56,288 nt of DNA, taken from the NCBI RefSeq assembly GCF_003860135.1, contig NZ_RQYN01000014.1:1-56288 (forward strand), given 5' to 3'. The position numbers and the translations under genes are program-made. A model generated the notes under the pieces. That model was not told the DNA's origin. It saw only the letters and a list, made by a program, of their open reading frames with translations, and searched no databases. Positions 1 through 8,801 of this stretch are shown here, one piece after another; position 1 is the stretch's first letter; each line of letters begins with the position of its first letter. This DNA comes from Tannerella forsythia (GTDB taxonomy: Bacteria > Bacteroidota > Bacteroidia > Bacteroidales > Tannerellaceae).

Positions 1-73
1 ACTTTATGGATATGGTATACTACATAAACGGAGGAAGGAATTTCCATTACCCACTCAAATCAACATAGAGCCA
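1..73. repeat. Left copy of 73-bp terminal inverted repeat
   Basis: Bases 1-73 are the exact reverse complement of 56215-56287. The repeat contains the last nine codons and stop of an IS982-type transposase and 46 bp of downstream sequence. It is probably the 3' end of an insertion sequence present in several copies, at which the assembled piece breaks. The outermost IS terminus is not identifiable because the window ends here. Confidence 0.9.
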
Positions 74-358
74 GATTTTTTCTATCGCGGAATCTGGGTT
101 GATTCCGGTTACAAGATGGATGCCGTCATCAAAGAGGCTTTCAAAGAGTTTAGGGGAGATATATCTCTTATCTTCAAAGAGTTTTCCGTATAGTTCTTTA
201 GCCGGAACCTGCCGGACTTTCGGGTTTCTGTCATCCATGTTAGACCCTGTAAGACAAAACGTAATAAACTCTTCACGATCATTGCATACGAAATGAAGTT
301 TCAATCCATGACACCATCCCATGGTACTTTTTCCGTTTGTGGCTATACCTTTGGTTTC
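47..358 (-). pseudogene. IS982-family transposase, C-terminal remnant
   Basis: The minus strand is open from 358 to the TAA at 47-49 and encodes about 103 residues. It starts after an in-frame TGA (359-361) and has no start codon suited to a full gene. It contains the phrases GKSTMGWCHGLKLHF and GKLFEDKRYIS, typical of the C-terminal half of IS982 DDE transposases, which are normally near 290 residues, so about two thirds is missing. Nothing upstream (359-402) resembles the missing part, so this is a 5'-truncated copy rather than an active element. Family assignment rests on motif recognition. Confidence 0.8.
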
Positions 359-402
359 TCAGGGGCTTGAGCGTTCGTGCTGTCCTTGTTATAGAGAAGA
401 AG

Positions 403-717
403 TTATTTCTTTTTTTTTCGTTTCGGATTGGCAGGGAACCAGCCTTTTTCGACACGTTGGGCTTGTTCGAAAATCTCGATAATAGACCAAAAGCACGAAA
501 AAGCGACAACTCCCGCCAAGGTCGATAAAAAAATATGGTCGAGCATAATGGATACTCCTGTTAGAATAAGCCCGGCGATTAAAAATACCCACCAGCAAGC
601 TGTTCCGAAATAATACTCTGTTTTAATGACGATCGGATGAAAAAGTCCGATGATCAGAAACGTTGAAATTCCTGTTGTTAACCCCCAAAGGTTATATGTC
701 GTAAGAAATTCCGTCAT
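403..717 (-). CDS. DUF4491 family small membrane protein
   Basis: A 104-residue protein with about four hydrophobic segments (near residues 12-28, 38-58, 63-80) and a basic tail ending in KRKKKK. The pattern LIIGLFHPIVIKTEYYFG near residues 20-38, a WWVFL segment and the terminal EKGWFPANPKRK match the Bacteroidota family DUF4491 as I know it; the function of that family is unknown. It starts 11 bp after the stop of the TonB-dependent receptor and is probably cotranscribed with it, suggesting an accessory role at the envelope. The ATG at 717 gives the usual family length. Confidence 0.8.
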   Translation of the reverse strand: MTEFLTTYNLWGLTTGISTFLIIGLFHPIVIKTEYYFGTACWWVFLIAGLILTGVSIMLDHIFLSTLAGVVAFSCFWSIIEIFEQAQRVEKGWFPANPKRKKKK

Positions 718-728
718 GATTGTTAATT

Positions 729-3041
729 TTAAAATGTAATATTAAGTTTAGTGCCGAACTGCAAAGGGCTTCCCTTTTGCATGAACGACTTGTCGAATGA
801 TTTGAAATAGAAAGCCGAATAATCCGTATCGGTCAGATTCTTTATCCATAGATCGAGTGAAAAGATGCCTTTGCGCACGCCGGCTTGCGTATGGATCGTT
901 GCATAAAACTTTTGTAAAAGATCGTTGTGTTCTGTCCAGTAGATGGGGCCTGCTCCATTACATTGTGCCGATGCGAAGAATTGGTTGATCCAGCAATGTT
1001 TCAATGACTTGGTGTAATGCAACCCGACACCCAGCGTATGTCGAGGGGTATAAGGGATATAACGACCGGAAAAATCTGTGCGACCATCATGATAGTCACG
1101 AAACGTAGCATGCGTATAGCCGTAGTTCAGGTCGGCGGTAAGATCATTTGTCAAGATGGCACGTAAAGAAAGTTCTGCTCCGTAACTTTCGGCTTTTCCT
1201 GCATTGCTGAGGATACGTCCGTGACCGCTGGTTACGAATTTTGTGATCTGAAGATTCGCAATATCCAGATAAAAGAATGTCAACTCTGCGTGAAGATGAT
1301 CGCGTATCAATTCACTTTTTACCCCTATTTCATAATTCCAGCTCGTTTCCGGACGATACGAAATAACGTCTTTAACGGCTTCCGGTTCTATTTTCGGAAT
1401 AGAAGGCATAAATGTGCTGAACACATTCATCATATCGTACTGCATCCGGGCTTGCATGATGTCGGCAGACATTTGCATATTGTATCCTCCCGTTTTATAC
1501 CCTTTAGAAGCGGAAAGATAAGTTACCGTACGTGGAGAACATTCATATTTGATCGAGATTTTGGGTAACACCTGCCATAAATCGGACGAAATGGATTCGT
1601 CGATAACCGAAGCGGGGTAGAGGCTGCTGATATCTTTGGGTTCGGGCATTTTGGGCGGCAGTTGCATCGTCAGGTGCATTTTGCCTTTGGCATTGTAACG
1701 CAAGTCTTGTTTTTCGTAATCGAGCCGAACTCCTGCCGTCAGTGAAAGACCTTTGATGAACAGGTTTTTATAGGTGGATTGATGGTAAAGAGCGGCGCCG
1801 TACGAAGGCGTCTCGAACGTGCTGGGGATACCGATAGACTTGTCGGTGATAACAAGCGAGGGCATTTTCGGATTAATCGCCTTCAGTCGGTCGAAGATGG
1901 GTTGCAGGTTTCTTTTAATGCCGTCCTCCTTGAGTTCGACCGGGGCTTCCGTGCGCATGTCCGTGTAAAATCCGTATGCACCGACTGACCACTGATAATT
2001 CTTTTCGGTACGACTTTTAACAGAAACTTCTTGGCTGAAGGCGTGTTGTTTCTGCAATTGATTCAGAACAAAGACGGAGGCTGCCGAAAAGTCCTGATCC
2101 ATTTTCATGTCATCGTCAAAATACTGGTAACCGGTTGTCGAGGACAAAAGGATTTTTTTTGTCTCATACGTCAATGAAAGGCTTTGATGAAGCATTGTCC
2201 GGCGATACGATGAAGGATCATTCATCTTTACTTGTGCTACTTTCCCTGTTGTTAGGTCGTATAATCCGTAAGGGAAGGCACCCTGATCGGAATATTCGCC
2301 CGAGAGGGAGTAAAGAGCTTTAATACCGGGAGTAATCTGCCAATGTAGTTTCAGATGTCCGCCGGTTGTCTTTTCGGCATCGGCTTTCTTCCCAGTGTAT
2401 TCATTCTTGAAAAAACCGTCTCGGCGGCTATAATATGCACCGGCCGACAGTCCGAATGAATGGGTGATCTTCATATAATGCGATGCTTTCGCGCGAAATC
2501 TCCCGTAATTTCCATACGCCAGCGAAAGTTTTGTCCCTTGGTAGTCGAGCGGAGAAAGCGTATGAATATTAATGATTCCTCCCATCGCATTGCGTCCGTA
2601 AAGTGTGCCTTGGGCACCTCTTAACACTTCGATGCGCTGCACATCGGGCAGCTCGAAATCAAAAGTGCTTTTATCGGGATAAGGTGCGTTGTCGACATAG
2701 AGTCCGACAGACTGTCCGCTGCTTCGTGCCCCGACACCACGGATATAAATGGCCGACGTCAGTTTGGCTCCGTAATCGGGCAGATACAAGTTGGGGACGA
2801 AAGAGCGGATATCTTTGATAGATGTCATTTGTCGCCCTTTGATCTGCTGGGGGGTAAGAATCGAGACGGCTCCCGGCAGCGTACGTAAGCTGTTCGTTTC
2901 TTTCGCCGATGAAGTAATCACCACCTCATCGATGTTATACGTTTTGAGCGTATCGGGCAATATCTTTCCTTTTTCGGCATGTACTTTCGCTGTTGTCAAA
3001 CACATACAGGAAACCCACCATAACAAATAAAATTTCTTCAT
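729..3041 (-). CDS. TonB-dependent outer-membrane receptor
   Basis: A 770-residue receptor: signal peptide (MKKFYLLWWVSCMCLTTAKVHA), TonB-box-like segment (DEVVITSS), plug domain with the IRGVGARSSGQSVGLYVD and VLRGAQGTLYGRNAMGG motifs, then a 22-strand-type beta-barrel ending in an aromatic residue (NITF). It lacks the N-terminal carboxypeptidase-like domain of SusC proteins and has no SusD partner, so an iron, siderophore, haem or vitamin ligand is more likely than a glycan; the exact ligand cannot be read. The ATG at 3041 was chosen because an upstream TTG lies inside the -7 box. Followed by DUF4491. Control is probably at the palindrome on its promoter. Confidence 0.92.
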   Translation of the reverse strand: MKKFYLLWWVSCMCLTTAKVHAEKGKILPDTLKTYNIDEVVITSSAKETNSLRTLPGAVSILTPQQIKGRQMTSIKDIRSFVPNLYLPDYGAKLTSAIYIRGVGARSSGQSVGLYVDNAPYPDKSTFDFELPDVQRIEVLRGAQGTLYGRNAMGGIINIHTLSPLDYQGTKLSLAYGNYGRFRAKASHYMKITHSFGLSAGAYYSRRDGFFKNEYTGKKADAEKTTGGHLKLHWQITPGIKALYSLSGEYSDQGAFPYGLYDLTTGKVAQVKMNDPSSYRRTMLHQSLSLTYETKKILLSSTTGYQYFDDDMKMDQDFSAASVFVLNQLQKQHAFSQEVSVKSRTEKNYQWSVGAYGFYTDMRTEAPVELKEDGIKRNLQPIFDRLKAINPKMPSLVITDKSIGIPSTFETPSYGAALYHQSTYKNLFIKGLSLTAGVRLDYEKQDLRYNAKGKMHLTMQLPPKMPEPKDISSLYPASVIDESISSDLWQVLPKISIKYECSPRTVTYLSASKGYKTGGYNMQMSADIMQARMQYDMMNVFSTFMPSIPKIEPEAVKDVISYRPETSWNYEIGVKSELIRDHLHAELTFFYLDIANLQITKFVTSGHGRILSNAGKAESYGAELSLRAILTNDLTADLNYGYTHATFRDYHDGRTDFSGRYIPYTPRHTLGVGLHYTKSLKHCWINQFFASAQCNGAGPIYWTEHNDLLQKFYATIHTQAGVRKGIFSLDLWIKNLTDTDYSAFYFKSFDKSFMQKGSPLQFGTKLNITF

Positions 3042-3062
3042 TCTTGAACGTTTTTTATGTTG

Positions 3063-3111
3063 CAAAGGAATATAAAAACGTCTGTCAAGGCAATCACTAC
3101 ATGTAGTGATT
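3063..3111 (-). promoter_or_regulatory. Promoter and palindromic operator of the TonB-dependent receptor
   Basis: On the minus strand a near-consensus -7 box TTCCTTTG (3063-3070) is separated by 20 bp from TTG (3091-3093). A perfect 20-bp palindrome AATCACTACATGTAGTGATT (3092-3111) covers the -33 TTG. A dyad exactly over a promoter element is the classic position for a repressor or metal/haem-responsive regulator. The regulator is not identifiable here. Confidence 0.55.
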
Positions 3112-3423
3112 TTTTGCTTTTTGTTCGATTATAGTTGAATGATTATTCGTTTTAAATGCTTATGCCGTCCTGATAAAGCACGAAAAATCATCGTTCTTGT
3201 TCCGGAGCGATTGCTAAAAGAAAGGCGGGAAAAAAAGAGGAGAATGGTATTGATTCAGATTGTCGTTTATAACGCTTTGTTACCTGAAGACCATCTGCGG
3301 TTCAGGTAATAAGTGAGCTCGATATCATCGAGCGAAACATAACTTATCTTCTTCATACCGTCGGATACGGCTTTGCGATACAAAAAAAGGACGATATACG
3401 TTTCGTTGATTATAAATAATGTA
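3112..3423. other. Intergenic region with two adjacent hairpins
   Basis: Between the divergent receptor and M13 peptidase genes. It holds two perfect inverted repeats: TTACCTGAA/TTCAGGTAA (3280-3309, 12-base loop) and GCTCGAT/ATCGAGC (3317-3333, 3-base loop). A 29-codon minus-strand frame (3267-3356, MKKISYVSLDDIEL...) overlaps both and continues open upstream without a further ATG; its reality is doubtful. No RNA family recognised. Confidence 0.4.
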
Positions 3424-3431
3424 TACCTTTG
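3424..3431 (+). promoter_or_regulatory. -7 box (TACCTTTG) of the M13 peptidase operon
   Basis: Perfect match to the Bacteroidota -7 consensus TAnnTTTG, 18 bp before the ATG at 3450. No well-placed -33 TTG is present (a TTG lies only 15 bp upstream). The predicted start near 3438 leaves a very short leader. Confidence 0.55.
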
Positions 3432-3449
3432 CCAGAAAAAACAGTTAAT

Positions 3450-5483
3450 ATGAAAAAAAAGTATTTATCAGTAGCATTAATCCCATTGATGATGGCTTGG
3501 AATTCAAATCCGAAGACGGCTACCTTAACGGACGATGCCGGTATCCGTCTCGAAAACCTCGACACGACCACCAATCCGGGTACTAATTTTTATCAGTATG
3601 CTTGTGGCGGGTGGATGAAAAATCATCCCCTCACGGGTGAATATTCGCGTTTCGGCTCGTTCGACAAACTGGGTGAAGACAACCGCGAGCAACTGAAAAG
3701 TCTGATCGAAGAAATTGCCGGAAAAGAGCATGAGAACGGTTCGGTTGCACAGAAGATCGGCGACTTGTACCATATCGCCATGGACAGCGCCAAACTCAAT
3801 ACCGACGGAACAGCGCCGTTGAAGCCTTGGCTCGATAAGATCGCAGCCATCAGCGATAAAGCCGAACTGTCCACCTTTCTGGCCGAGATGAAACTGTCGG
3901 GTATGTCAGCGTTTTTCAGTGTGTATGTTGGTGCGGATGTAATGGATAGCAAGAAGAACATCTTTTCGACGTATCAGGGCGGACTCTCGCTGGGAGAACG
4001 TGATTATTACCTCGAAGAGGATGAAAGCACGATGAAAATCCGTAACGAATTCAGAAATCATGTCGTCAAGATGTTCGAATTGTTCGGGATTTCGGGCGAA
4101 CAGGCACAGCGGCAAATGGAAGATGTGATGCGTATCGAAACACGTTTGGCCAAGTCACATTTCGACAAGGTGAAAACGCGCGATCCGTATGCGAATTATC
4201 ATAAAATGACGGTCGACGAACTCCGGAAACTCGTTCCGAATATCGATTGGACGAAGTTTTTGAACACCCTTAACGTCGATGTCAAAGAACTTTCCGTATC
4301 GCAGGAGGAACCGATGGTCGAGGTGAATAAGCTGATTGCCGAAGAGCCATTGAGTGCGATTCAATCGTATCTTTCATGGAAAGCGATCAATCATGCCGCT
4401 TCCTACTTGAGTGACGAGATTTATGCGCAGAACTTTGAATTTTACGGTAAGGTGCTTTCGGGCAAGACCGAGATGCAACCGCGTTGGAAACGTGCGCAAG
4501 CCAGTGTGAACAACTGTCTGGGCGAAGCGGTGGGACAGATGTATGTTGCGAAATATTTTCCGCCCGAAGCCAAAGAGCGTATGGTCAATCTTGTGCATAA
4601 CTTGCAGAGTGCTTACGCCGAACGGATTCGTAATCTCGACTGGATGGGCGATTCGACGAAAGCCAAAGCGATCGATAAACTGAATGCGTTCTATGTGAAG
4701 ATCGGTTATCCCGACAAATGGAAAGATTACACGTCGCTTGAGGTGAAGAAAGATTCCTACTTTGCCAATATCGAACGTGCCACGCAGTTTGCCATACGCG
4801 AAATGCTCGATAAGGCAACGAAACCCGTCGATCGCGACGAATGGTACATGACACCGCAGACCGTGAATGCTTATTATAATCCTACCACGAACGAGATTTG
4901 TTTCCCGGCGGGGATTCTTCAGTATCCGTTCTTCGATATGAATGCCGATGACGCCTTCAATTACGGGGCGATAGGGGTCGTGATCGGCCATGAAATGACT
5001 CACGGCTTCGATGATCAGGGACGCCAGTTCGATAAGGACGGTAATCTCAAAGATTGGTGGACGGCATCGGACGCGGAGAAGTTCCAGGAACGTGCCAAAG
5101 TGATGTCCGATTTCTTCGATAACATCGAGGTGGCACCCGGTGTGCATGCCAATGGGAAGTTTACATTAGGCGAAACACTGGCCGATTACGGTGGTTTGCA
5201 GATTTCCTACCAAGCCTTTAAGAATGCGACGGCCGGTAAAACATTGGAGAATAAACTCGGCTTTACCCCTGATCAGCGTTTCTTCCTTGCGTATGCAGGC
5301 GTTTGGGCAGGTAATATCCGGGACGAAGAGATTCTTCGTCGCACGAAGACGGATCCTCATGCCTTGGGTAAGTGGCGTGTAGACGGTGAACTTCCGCATA
5401 TCGATGCATGGTATCAGGCCTTCGGCATCACGGAGAACAGTCCGATGTATATCGCCAAAGAAAAACGAGTAACGATCTGGTAG
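3450..5483 (+). CDS. M13 family zinc metallopeptidase (neprilysin/PepO-like)
   Basis: A 677-residue secreted endopeptidase. A signal peptide (MKKKYLSVALIPLMMAWNS) precedes the M13 N-terminal helical domain (FYQYACGGWMKNHPLTGEYSRFG). The catalytic zinc site is HEMTH at residues 514-518 and the third ligand is in ETLADYGG from residue 575. The C-terminal segment CRVDGELPH-type pattern appears as WRVDGELPHIDAWYQAFG, but the usual terminal C-x-x-W is replaced by KRVTIW. Family knowledge says it cleaves small peptides in the periplasm or at the surface. The start at 3450 follows the -7 box; an upstream TTG lies inside that box. First gene of an operon with an LRR protein (6-bp gap) and an SGNH hydrolase. 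Confidence 0.93.
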   Translation: MKKKYLSVALIPLMMAWNSNPKTATLTDDAGIRLENLDTTTNPGTNFYQYACGGWMKNHPLTGEYSRFGSFDKLGEDNREQLKSLIEEIAGKEHENGSVAQKIGDLYHIAMDSAKLNTDGTAPLKPWLDKIAAISDKAELSTFLAEMKLSGMSAFFSVYVGADVMDSKKNIFSTYQGGLSLGERDYYLEEDESTMKIRNEFRNHVVKMFELFGISGEQAQRQMEDVMRIETRLAKSHFDKVKTRDPYANYHKMTVDELRKLVPNIDWTKFLNTLNVDVKELSVSQEEPMVEVNKLIAEEPLSAIQSYLSWKAINHAASYLSDEIYAQNFEFYGKVLSGKTEMQPRWKRAQASVNNCLGEAVGQMYVAKYFPPEAKERMVNLVHNLQSAYAERIRNLDWMGDSTKAKAIDKLNAFYVKIGYPDKWKDYTSLEVKKDSYFANIERATQFAIREMLDKATKPVDRDEWYMTPQTVNAYYNPTTNEICFPAGILQYPFFDMNADDAFNYGAIGVVIGHEMTHGFDDQGRQFDKDGNLKDWWTASDAEKFQERAKVMSDFFDNIEVAPGVHANGKFTLGETLADYGGLQISYQAFKNATAGKTLENKLGFTPDQRFFLAYAGVWAGNIRDEEILRRTKTDPHALGKWRVDGELPHIDAWYQAFGITENSPMYIAKEKRVTIW

Positions 5484-5488
5484 TGTAA

Positions 5489-6958
5489 ATGAAACAAATT
5501 GTAGTCGTATTTTTAAGTATCGTTTGTCTGTCAGGTGCCTTGCGCCTGACAGCACAGACGTATAACGCGCAGGAAGTAGCCAAGCTGAAAGCGTTTTTAA
5601 TCCAGAACTCGGCGGAGAAAGGGAAAAAGAATTATGAACAATTGGGGGTTGCTCCACTTGATGCCGTAGACTGGAAGAACGTTCCCGGACTGACATGGAA
5701 CGCGAACGGGCGTGTGGAGAGCATAAACTGGAACAAGAAGAAACTGGGAGGCGATTTAGATGTCAGTGGCTTTACCGATTTGTTGGTAATGCATTGTGAA
5801 AGGAATCAGTTGCAGTCTTTGAATGTCACCGGCAATACGAAGATGACTTATCTCGACTGTTACAATAACGAATTTAAGTCGATCGATATCTCTACCAATG
5901 TCAATCTGACACGTTTCTGTTGTCGTTATAATCAGTTGACGAAGCTGGACGTGACCCATAATCCGAAACTTACGTTTCTCTGTTCGAGCGGGAATCGGTT
6001 CGAACACATCGATCTCTCGAACAATGCGGAACTCGTAGAATTTTATGCGGCCAACGGTAAACTGAAGCGTATCGATCTTTCTCATAATCCGAAACTGAAA
6101 GAGGTGGCTTTGCGTACGAATCAACTCACATCGCTGGACGTCTCGAATCTGACAAAATTAGAAAACCTGACTTGTTACGAGAATAAATTGACAACATTCA
6201 AGGCGTCCGGGTGTAAATCGTTAAAATTGATTCGCGCTTACGAAAACAAAATCACGTCTCTCGATGTGTCGGGGTGTACGGCATTGGAGACCTTGGCTTT
6301 CTATTCCAACAACCTCGCGGAGTTGGATGTGTCGGAATGCCCGAATATTGAGTTTATTTCGTTGATGAACAATGGGACACATACATTAAAACTTCCGCCT
6401 AATCCGTCGGATAAGCTGCGAATCATGTGCGAAAGAAACCGCTTTACTTTTTCCACGTTACCCCGGCCTTCGTTCTTGCGCTCTTATGCACCGCAAGCCA
6501 AAGTGACGTTATCGGCGCCATGCGACAAAATCGATCTGAGAAGCGAGTATAAACTGAATGGAGTGGCATCCGTGTTTGTCTGGACGGACAGGGGCGCTCC
6601 CGTGATTCCTGAGGCTAATCGAGACGGACTCTTTTCGTTTGCCGAATCGTATGTGGGCAAAACGTTGACGTGTACCGTCACGAACCCCGCATATCCCAAG
6701 CTGACGATGACGTATGAGGTGTCGTTGACGGAGCCGGTAGCCAATATCATCGTCGAATCGGAAGTAGCGTTCCGGACACAAAGAGAATTGCTTTGTCTGA
6801 CGGCAAGTCGTCCTGTGACCGTGCATATTTATACGATCATCGGCGCGCTGTTGCGGAAACAAAGACTGAGCGAAGGCGAGACCTGCTTCACGTTGCCGCA
6901 GGGGATATATATCGTGTCGTTGAGCAACGGTACGGTACGAAAAATAGTGATACCGTAA
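5489..6958 (+). CDS. Leucine-rich-repeat protein with T9SS type A C-terminal sorting domain
   Basis: A 489-residue exported protein. After a signal peptide (MKQIVVVFLSIVCLSGALRLTAQ) and a short N-terminal region, residues about 85-300 form ten or more repeats of 21-22 residues of the type LxxLDVSxNxxLxxLxCxxN, the Bacteroidota LRR type. A beta-rich region follows (about 330-415), and the last about 75 residues (VHIYTIIGALLRKQ ... LPQGIYIVSLSNGTVRKIVIP) fit a type A T9SS sorting domain. It would thus be exported across the outer membrane and anchored or released. Probable role is binding or adhesion; no target can be read. It lies 6 bp after the M13 peptidase gene and 23 bp before the SGNH gene. 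Confidence 0.88.
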   Translation: MKQIVVVFLSIVCLSGALRLTAQTYNAQEVAKLKAFLIQNSAEKGKKNYEQLGVAPLDAVDWKNVPGLTWNANGRVESINWNKKKLGGDLDVSGFTDLLVMHCERNQLQSLNVTGNTKMTYLDCYNNEFKSIDISTNVNLTRFCCRYNQLTKLDVTHNPKLTFLCSSGNRFEHIDLSNNAELVEFYAANGKLKRIDLSHNPKLKEVALRTNQLTSLDVSNLTKLENLTCYENKLTTFKASGCKSLKLIRAYENKITSLDVSGCTALETLAFYSNNLAELDVSECPNIEFISLMNNGTHTLKLPPNPSDKLRIMCERNRFTFSTLPRPSFLRSYAPQAKVTLSAPCDKIDLRSEYKLNGVASVFVWTDRGAPVIPEANRDGLFSFAESYVGKTLTCTVTNPAYPKLTMTYEVSLTEPVANIIVESEVAFRTQRELLCLTASRPVTVHIYTIIGALLRKQRLSEGETCFTLPQGIYIVSLSNGTVRKIVIP

Positions 6959-6981
6959 AACAAACAACTTTTTAAACAAGT

Positions 6982-8697
6982 ATGAATAAAATATATACCG
7001 TAATAGGTCTGTGCCTGATCTCGATGACTCTACAGGCGCAGACCATGAAGTGGTTTAATCCGCAACAGAGTGAAACACCCTGCATTCAGCAACGCGGCTG
7101 GGCCGATGAGATGAAGAACAGTTATGCACGCCTTCCCGACCGTGCCCGCTCCGAGGTGCGCGAACCGGTTTGGAAATTATCGCGCAACGCTGCCGGATTG
7201 GCAATTTATTTTTATACGAATGCTTCCGAAATACGCGTGCGATACACGGTCAGTAGTGGGATGAGCATGCCTCACATGCCGTCGACCGGTGTTTCGGGTG
7301 TGGATTTGTATTCCATCGACAAGCAGGGACGCTGGATGGATAACGGAGTTAAATACATCTTCGGAGATACGATTCTCTATACGTATACCGATCTGAACAC
7401 GAAGATGGAACGTGAATACCGGCTGTATCTTCCGCTTTATAATTCGGTGACGTGGATGGAAATCGGAGTTCCCGAAGGATCAGTCTTCAAGGTCGAACCG
7501 GTGCGAAGGGAGAAACCGATCGTCGTTTACGGCACTTCGATTGCACAAGGTGCCTGCGCTTCGCGACCGGGCAACGCGTGGACGAATATCCTGGCCCGCA
7601 AGCTGGACTGGCCGGTCGTGAATTTCGGTTTTTCGGGTAACGGACAATTGGAACCTGAGGTGCTCAAATATATCAACGAAGTAGACGGAGCGGCCTATCT
7701 GCTGGATTGCTATCCGAATCTCGGAAAGTTTACAGTCGAGGAGAAGACGCGTCGTACCATCGAAGCGGTGCGCTCTATTCGTGCGAAGCATGCCGCTCCG
7801 ATTGTGATTGTGCAGCATACCGGATTTAATCAGGACGAGGTGCAGGCATCGACCCGTATTCAGGTGGCGGAAGCGAATGAGGCGGCACAGAAGGCGTACG
7901 ACCAACTCAAGAACGAGATCAAAGACCTTCATCTGATGACGTTCGACGAAAGTGTTCGCACAACGGAGACAACGGCCGAAGGCATTCACCCGAACGATTA
8001 CGGCATGGTCGTTTTGGCCGGTCATCATGAAGCGTTCTTGCGTCGGCTTCTGCGTATGCCGAAAGGAACGAAGAGCACCATGATTCCGGTGACGCAACGC
8101 CGTGAGCCGGGTACGTACGACTGGCAGGCGAGGCATCAGGATATCCTGCGCCAGAATGCCGAACAGGCTCCGCGGCGTGTCATCATGGGCAATTCCATTA
8201 CTCACTATTGGGGAGGAGCGCACAGGATTCAAGACGGCAAGGAAAGCTGGAACAGAGAGTTTGTGCCGGCGGGATACCGCAACATGGGCTACGGTTGGGA
8301 CTATGTGCAGAATGTGCTCTGGCGAGTGTATCATGGCGAGCTGGACGGATTTGAGGCCGAAAAGGTGGTGCTGAATATCGGTACCAATAATTTGACGTTC
8401 GATAGTGACGAAGATATCGTCGAAGGACTACTCTTTCTGCTGGCCGCGATTCGCGAGCGTCAGCCCAAGGCGGCTATTAAAGTCGTTGCCCTGTATCCGC
8501 GTCGGGCGATGGAGGAGCGCGTAGCCGGGCTGAATCGCAAGATTGAGCAGGCTGTGCTTCCGTTGGGTTACGAGTACTGCGATGTGGGCAGTTACTTTCT
8601 CAAGCCCGACGGAAAAATCGATGAAACGCTCTTCAGAGACGGTTTGCATCCCAATGCGAAAGGGTACGAACGGATCGCCGCGAAAGTAGCGGAATAA
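6982..8697 (+). CDS. Two-domain SGNH/GDSL hydrolase with N-terminal GxDLY domain
   Basis: A 571-residue exported esterase-like protein (signal peptide MNKIYTVIGLCLISMTLQAQ). An N-terminal beta domain carries the GVDLY motif (GxDLY family). A first SGNH domain has YGTSIAQG with Ser186 and HPND with His336; the residue three before that His is Glu333 rather than the common Asp. A second SGNH domain has MGNSITHYWGG with Ser405, GTNN, and RDGLHPN with Asp553 and His556. Such proteins usually remove acyl or acetyl groups from glycans; the substrate is not shown. Third gene of the operon starting at 3450. The stop codon is part of a 20-bp tandem duplication (8681-8718). Confidence 0.88.
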   Translation: MNKIYTVIGLCLISMTLQAQTMKWFNPQQSETPCIQQRGWADEMKNSYARLPDRARSEVREPVWKLSRNAAGLAIYFYTNASEIRVRYTVSSGMSMPHMPSTGVSGVDLYSIDKQGRWMDNGVKYIFGDTILYTYTDLNTKMEREYRLYLPLYNSVTWMEIGVPEGSVFKVEPVRREKPIVVYGTSIAQGACASRPGNAWTNILARKLDWPVVNFGFSGNGQLEPEVLKYINEVDGAAYLLDCYPNLGKFTVEEKTRRTIEAVRSIRAKHAAPIVIVQHTGFNQDEVQASTRIQVAEANEAAQKAYDQLKNEIKDLHLMTFDESVRTTETTAEGIHPNDYGMVVLAGHHEAFLRRLLRMPKGTKSTMIPVTQRREPGTYDWQARHQDILRQNAEQAPRRVIMGNSITHYWGGAHRIQDGKESWNREFVPAGYRNMGYGWDYVQNVLWRVYHGELDGFEAEKVVLNIGTNNLTFDSDEDIVEGLLFLLAAIRERQPKAAIKVVALYPRRAMEERVAGLNRKIEQAVLPLGYEYCDVGSYFLKPDGKIDETLFRDGLHPNAKGYERIAAKVAE

Positions 8698-8731
8698 GCG
8701 CGAAAGTAGCCGAATAAGATAGAGTGAAGAG

Positions 8732-8771
8732 GAGGGTGTGTCAAAGCGGAATGCTTGGGCACACCCTCTTT
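8732..8771 (+). terminator. Rho-independent terminator after the SGNH gene
   Basis: A long hairpin: GGGTGTG/CACACCC extended by CAAAGC/GCTTGG with one wobble and one mismatch, loop GGAAT, followed by TCTTT. It closes the operon at 3450-8697. Confidence 0.8.
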
Positions 8772-8801
8772 AAGAATAGGCGAAAAGCCAATCTCCCGGT
8801 A

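Noticed and set aside
4374-5147. Minus-strand 257-codon frame inside the M13 peptidase gene
   Set aside because: Antisense shadow of a gene with full catalytic motifs.
7480-8334. Minus-strand 284-codon frame inside the SGNH hydrolase gene
   Set aside because: Antisense shadow; composition (Arg/His/Leu rich) is typical of reverse-frame reading.
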